Shown: piece after piece, positions 61,434 to 64,000 of the stretch | How positions within the stretch are numbered: the first letter of the stretch is position 1 | How the letters are laid out: the number at the start of each line of letters is the position of its first letter | From: JABDFW01 sp035550215 | GTDB taxonomy: Bacteria; Bacteroidota; Bacteroidia; Chitinophagales; Chitinophagaceae | NCBI GenBank assembly: GCA_035550215.1 | Contig: DASZPM010000026.1 | Location: 62,001 to 126,000 of the forward strand | DNA length: 64,000 nt | Direction: 5' to 3' | Translations under genes and position numbers: made by a program | The notes under the pieces: generated by a model | Told to the model about the DNA's origin: nothing | The model's database searches: none | Seen by the model: only the letters and a program-made list of their open reading frames with translations

Positions 61434-62522
61434 TTAATATCCTGTCGCAATACAGCTAATATTATAATCTGCGGCAGGCCCCAATGTGGCAAACAGGTTG
61501 TCATTTTTCCATATAACATTATTTCCACTATTATCAACACCCAACACGTACACATCGCCATTGTACACAGTTACAGCGTTGGTAACAAGCCCGTTTAAGT
61601 AATGCAATACACCGTTTTTCCAATATACGGCATAGGAAGGCGGGCTGTTTACAGCGCCTGAAATGCCAGTATAACCCGTAAAATAAACATCCATGCCGTT
61701 TGCGTATGCCGAGGTGGGTGTAAAATTTCCTTTGTTTATTGTACTCCATGTGCCGTTTTGCCAATAACCGCCATACTTAGCACTGTCAGGCAGGTTGCCC
61801 GGAACATATATATCGTTACCCGCAACAGCAACGCCAAGCGGGTGCGGAAAAAACGCTTCCGCTTCCCAATAATTGTTATGCGCTAAAAAGTTGGCAGTGC
61901 TGTTGGTCCACAATATTTCATACACACCTGCCCTTGAGTCGTTGGCCGGTGCTCCCGACATTGGCTCATCCGTAAAATTAATGCCGCCGCTTATAAGCAC
62001 ATTATTCCCCTGCAATGCCATGCCGGTAACCGTGGTTGACAAAAAACCCTGGTACCTGAATACGGTACGGTTATAGGTATTGCCTAAATTAACCTCGCTG
62101 TTATTTTGCCAGTAAGCAATTTGCCCCGAAGACTCTGTGCCGCAAGTATAAACACCATTGCCGTTAACTGCCAGGTATTGCAATTGCCAGGCGTTGTTTA
62201 CGGCGATAAACGAATCGTTTTTCCAATAACCCGGTGCGTTGCCCGTCATATACATAGCGCTGTCGTACGATACTATTGACATTATCCACCGTGAATTTTG
62301 CACTGCCACTGGGTTTACAGCGGCACCTTTTGCGCCATCAGAAAGTTTTTGCTTAAAATAAATACCAATACTGTCATAACCGCCACCGCCTTTTGCATAG
62401 CCGCCGGCATATAAAAACATATTTGCACCCGGCACGCCGGGTGGTGCAGGTTTAACCTGGCCTTTTTTGCAGGAAAACAGCGCAACGGTTAAAAGCAGCG
62501 CTGCAGGTATAAGGTTTTTCAT
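61434..62522 (-). CDS. Hypothetical lipoprotein with repeated beta-strand blocks
   Basis: A 362-residue protein with a lipoprotein signal (KNLIPAALLLTVALFSC, then KKGQ). The ATG at 62522 is chosen since longer starts precede the signal peptide. The body is made of short repeated units of the form strand, W/YWxN, strand (GYWKNDSFIAVNN, AYWQNNSEVNLGN, GYWQNGTWSTINKG, VYWKNGVLHYLNG, VIWKNDNLFATLG), a pattern typical of a beta-propeller. No enzyme family is recognised; a surface binding role is possible. It is preceded on the minus strand by a palindrome at 62667-62680. Confidence 0.65.
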   Translation of the reverse strand: MKNLIPAALLLTVALFSCKKGQVKPAPPGVPGANMFLYAGGYAKGGGGYDSIGIYFKQKLSDGAKGAAVNPVAVQNSRWIMSIVSYDSAMYMTGNAPGYWKNDSFIAVNNAWQLQYLAVNGNGVYTCGTESSGQIAYWQNNSEVNLGNTYNRTVFRYQGFLSTTVTGMALQGNNVLISGGINFTDEPMSGAPANDSRAGVYEILWTNSTANFLAHNNYWEAEAFFPHPLGVAVAGNDIYVPGNLPDSAKYGGYWQNGTWSTINKGNFTPTSAYANGMDVYFTGYTGISGAVNSPPSYAVYWKNGVLHYLNGLVTNAVTVYNGDVYVLGVDNSGNNVIWKNDNLFATLGPAADYNISCIATGY

Positions 62523-62666
62523 TACGTTAGTATTGTAAGGCAATGGCATGGTAGCGTTACCATTTACAAAGCACATAAAAAGGCCGCAACAATACCACCC
62601 GGTTATCAATCGTAACACAAGCTTAACGGGAGGGTGCAGGTAGTGTATTACCCGTGCTGGCTGTTT

Positions 62667-62702
62667 GTGTTAATTAACACCTAAACACAGGTTGGAGACC
62701 TG
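62667..62702. repeat. Palindrome and hairpin upstream of the 61434-62522 lipoprotein gene
   Basis: GTGTTAATTAACAC (62667-62680) is a perfect 14-bp palindrome. A few bases on, CAGGT (62688-62692) pairs with ACCTG (62698-62702) around TGGAG. The sequence around the hairpin resembles dispersed GC-rich repeats of related genomes. Function unknown. Confidence 0.4.
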
Positions 62703-62745
62703 CGCCCTACGACATGGGGCAGTTTGGGGTGTGAGGATTGCGCTA

Positions 62746-63204
62746 TTAAACCTCCATACGCATTTCCAGTAAATTGGGTTTAAAGCCTGCTTTCAGGTAA
62801 GCGTTTTTTGCTGGCATGTTTTCATTATATACCTGCAGCCGTATTTCAGTAATGCCTTTTTGTTTGGCCCATGCCACCAGCGCATCCAGTATCATTTTGC
62901 TTATGCCCTTGCCCCTGTATGCCGGCTTTATATACATGCAGCCAATATGCACATATTGTGAATGTTTTAAAAAAGCATCGGCGGTTTTTATTTTGCCATA
63001 CCCGGAGCCAACCGGCTCGCCATCCGCAATGGCCAGCACCACTTCCGAGCCGGGTGATTTTGTAAGCTCCAGCAAATCGTAATAATGAATTTCGCCTTCT
63101 TTTAATGTGCTGTCAAAAGGGCGTTCTGCTGCAACTATCCCCTGCTCAAATTCCAGTAATTTTTCAATATCGTTTTCCGTTGCCGTTCTTACCATTATTT
63201 CCAT
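62746..63204 (-). CDS. GNAT-family N-acetyltransferase
   Basis: A 152-residue cytoplasmic acetyltransferase. The acetyl-CoA binding motif is YIKPAYRGKGISKMILDALV (R-x-x-G-x-G/A), with HIGCMYIKPAY before it and LQVYNENMPAKNAYLKAGF after it, both typical of GNAT enzymes. The ATG at 63204 or 63195 may start it; the longer open frame upstream is not protein-like. The acceptor (amine or N-terminus) is unknown. It is the last gene before the more AT-rich edge region. Confidence 0.9.
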   Translation of the reverse strand: MEIMVRTATENDIEKLLEFEQGIVAAERPFDSTLKEGEIHYYDLLELTKSPGSEVVLAIADGEPVGSGYGKIKTADAFLKHSQYVHIGCMYIKPAYRGKGISKMILDALVAWAKQKGITEIRLQVYNENMPAKNAYLKAGFKPNLLEMRMEV

Positions 63205-63346
63205 ACAAGCTTTTTTTGAGCATGAATGTAAGGTATTATGGAGTGCAGTGAAAGATAGTATAACGAGGTATTCAAACGAAGCGGAGACTTGCACCCTTTT
63301 AGTGCTAAGGATTAGCTGGAATATGAGGAATATGAAAAAGATTTGC

Positions 63347-63389
63347 TTTTTTAATATTAAAAAATTATATTGTTGAATTGTAAACAATT
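63347..63389 (+). promoter_or_regulatory. AT-rich palindromes in front of the dCTP-deaminase-like gene
   Basis: TTTTTTAATATTAAAAAA (63347-63364) is a perfect 18-bp palindrome. AATTGT (63376-63381) and ACAATT (63384-63389) form a second one, ending 9 nt before the ATG at 63399. They could be operators or parts of an AT-rich promoter for a stand-alone defence gene. Confidence 0.4.
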
Positions 63390-63398
63390 GCCCGTCAT

Positions 63399-64000
63399 AT
63401 GAAATCAGCAGAAGCTCGATCCTATATCCCGGAAATGACAGATTCTCAAAATGTCAATCAATCAAGTCGTGAGAAAATTAAGAAAACTTTGACTGACGAA
63501 TTGATAATTGGAATCTGCACACCAATTGGATCTTCTAACCAAGAAGTTATAAGCGAAATTGAAAAGATTCTGAAAGAACAATATAAATATAAAGTAAAAA
63601 GATTAAAGCTTAGTGCATATATTGGCAAATACGCAACCACTAAAACCGAGAAGAATGTTGGCGAAACAACGCATTTTACAACTCTAATGAATAAAATTAT
63701 TGGGGGCGATGAATTGCGGGAAAAATATAGCAATTCAGTCTTAGCGGAACTGGCAATAAACGATATACATCTTAGCAGACATGAAGATGATGAGGGAACA
63801 CTGGAATTCAAGGAAACTGAAGAACTAAAAAGTAGACGAGTTTGCTTTATTGTGGATTCAATTAAGCACAAAGAAGAATTGGACTTACTTAGAGAAGTGT
63901 ACAAGGATATTTTCTATTTCTTTAGCATTTTCTCACCGATTTCTGAGCGAAAAGCAAATCTTAACAAAAAGGGGTTATCTCCGTCTGAAATTGAAAAGAT
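63399..64000 (+). CDS. Anti-phage dCTP deaminase-like protein (partial, N-terminal part)
   Basis: The frame runs from the ATG at 63399 off the right edge after 200 codons. It has the N-terminal nucleotide-kinase-like domain of the anti-phage dCTP deaminases: DELIIGICTPIGSSNQEVIS (a degenerate P-loop region), VKRLKLSAYIGKYA, VCFIVDSIKHKEELDLLREV and FSIFSPISERKANLNKKGLS. Known members convert dCTP to dUTP after infection and so starve phage of deoxynucleotides; the deaminase domain, with the zinc HxE and CxxC motifs, would lie beyond the window. The gene is clearly more AT-rich than its neighbours, as is usual for transferred defence genes. Without the deaminase half, a diverged kinase-like protein remains possible. 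Confidence 0.75.
   Translation, partial: MKSAEARSYIPEMTDSQNVNQSSREKIKKTLTDELIIGICTPIGSSNQEVISEIEKILKEQYKYKVKRLKLSAYIGKYATTKTEKNVGETTHFTTLMNKIIGGDELREKYSNSVLAELAINDIHLSRHEDDEGTLEFKETEELKSRRVCFIVDSIKHKEELDLLREVYKDIFYFFSIFSPISERKANLNKKGLSPSEIEK

Noticed and set aside
63205..63387. Longer N-terminus of the GNAT protein
   Set aside because: The extra 61 residues are hydrophobic and not GNAT-like, and the AT-rich DNA there looks intergenic; the ATG at 63204 or 63195 gives a normal GNAT length.
1..64000. tRNA, rRNA, CRISPR, transposase or prophage genes
   Set aside because: No cloverleaf with a T-loop, no rRNA-like block, no regular repeat-spacer array and no transposase or phage structural protein were seen on either strand by eye; a covariance-model search would be needed to exclude small RNAs.

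Overview
The window is a gene-dense chromosomal segment of a Bacteroidota bacterium, most likely a member of the Chitinophagaceae or a close relative. The evidence is a TonB-dependent receptor with DUF4249 lipoproteins, many signal peptides ending in A-Q, lipoproteins with a Cys after a short hydrophobic stretch, starts without a clear Shine-Dalgarno sequence, and several promoters of the Bacteroidota type (TTG, about 19 nt, TAnnTTTG). No rRNA, tRNA, CRISPR array, transposase or phage module was seen. No gene-free stretch exceeds 300 bases; the longest gaps (47015-47276, 58752-59027, 60679-60927) hold divergent promoter regions with palindromes.

Layout. 1-5833 is housekeeping: a CNNM/CBS membrane protein cut by the window edge, a PAP2 phosphatase, a 2-hydroxyacid dehydrogenase with rsmA, then pdxA and an aldose-epimerase-like gene. 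5894-9467 is a divergent set (DUF6702, HupE/UreJ-like membrane protein, M1 aminopeptidase). 9618-17487 mixes secreted proteins, a GH29 fucosidase, an SPFH protein paired with a ribbon-helix-helix protein behind a palindromic promoter, an esterase, an MgtC-like protein and a BamA/TamA-type barrel. 17554-31501 is metabolism: aroQ, carA, an aldo/keto reductase, a GH78 rhamnosidase, a serine hydrolase, a large propeller-amidohydrolase, a TauE/SafE transporter and L-serine dehydratase. 31674-39485 holds a two-gene ABC transporter, an aldo/keto reductase, a nitroreductase, gmk, two SDR-type enzymes and an AraC regulator.

39656-46524 is a tripartite RND efflux operon (TolC, RND pump, adaptor) with a divergent LysR gene; the intergenic region shows a promoter with a poor -33 element overlapped by a palindrome, as expected for LysR-activated transcription.

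47277-57870 is the most distinctive part. It is one apparent operon of a secreted protein, an STN-domain TonB-dependent receptor, four tandem DUF4249 lipoprotein paralogues, and a large MG2-like protein with a receptor plug-like domain but no barrel. The four lipoproteins share the same N-terminal tether (C-[KR]-[EQ]-x-Y-x-P-P) and the same cysteine-rich C-terminal tail ending in KPPFW, which suggests an outer-membrane uptake or assembly machine with four variants of one surface part.

57903-64000 is a more accessory tail: a hydrolase, a secreted coiled-coil protein with a central hydrophobic segment (like alpha-helical pore formers in layout), small VOC and DUF1569 proteins around an 18-bp palindrome, a lipoprotein, a GNAT acetyltransferase and, in AT-rich DNA at the right edge, the first 200 codons of what looks like an anti-phage dCTP deaminase.
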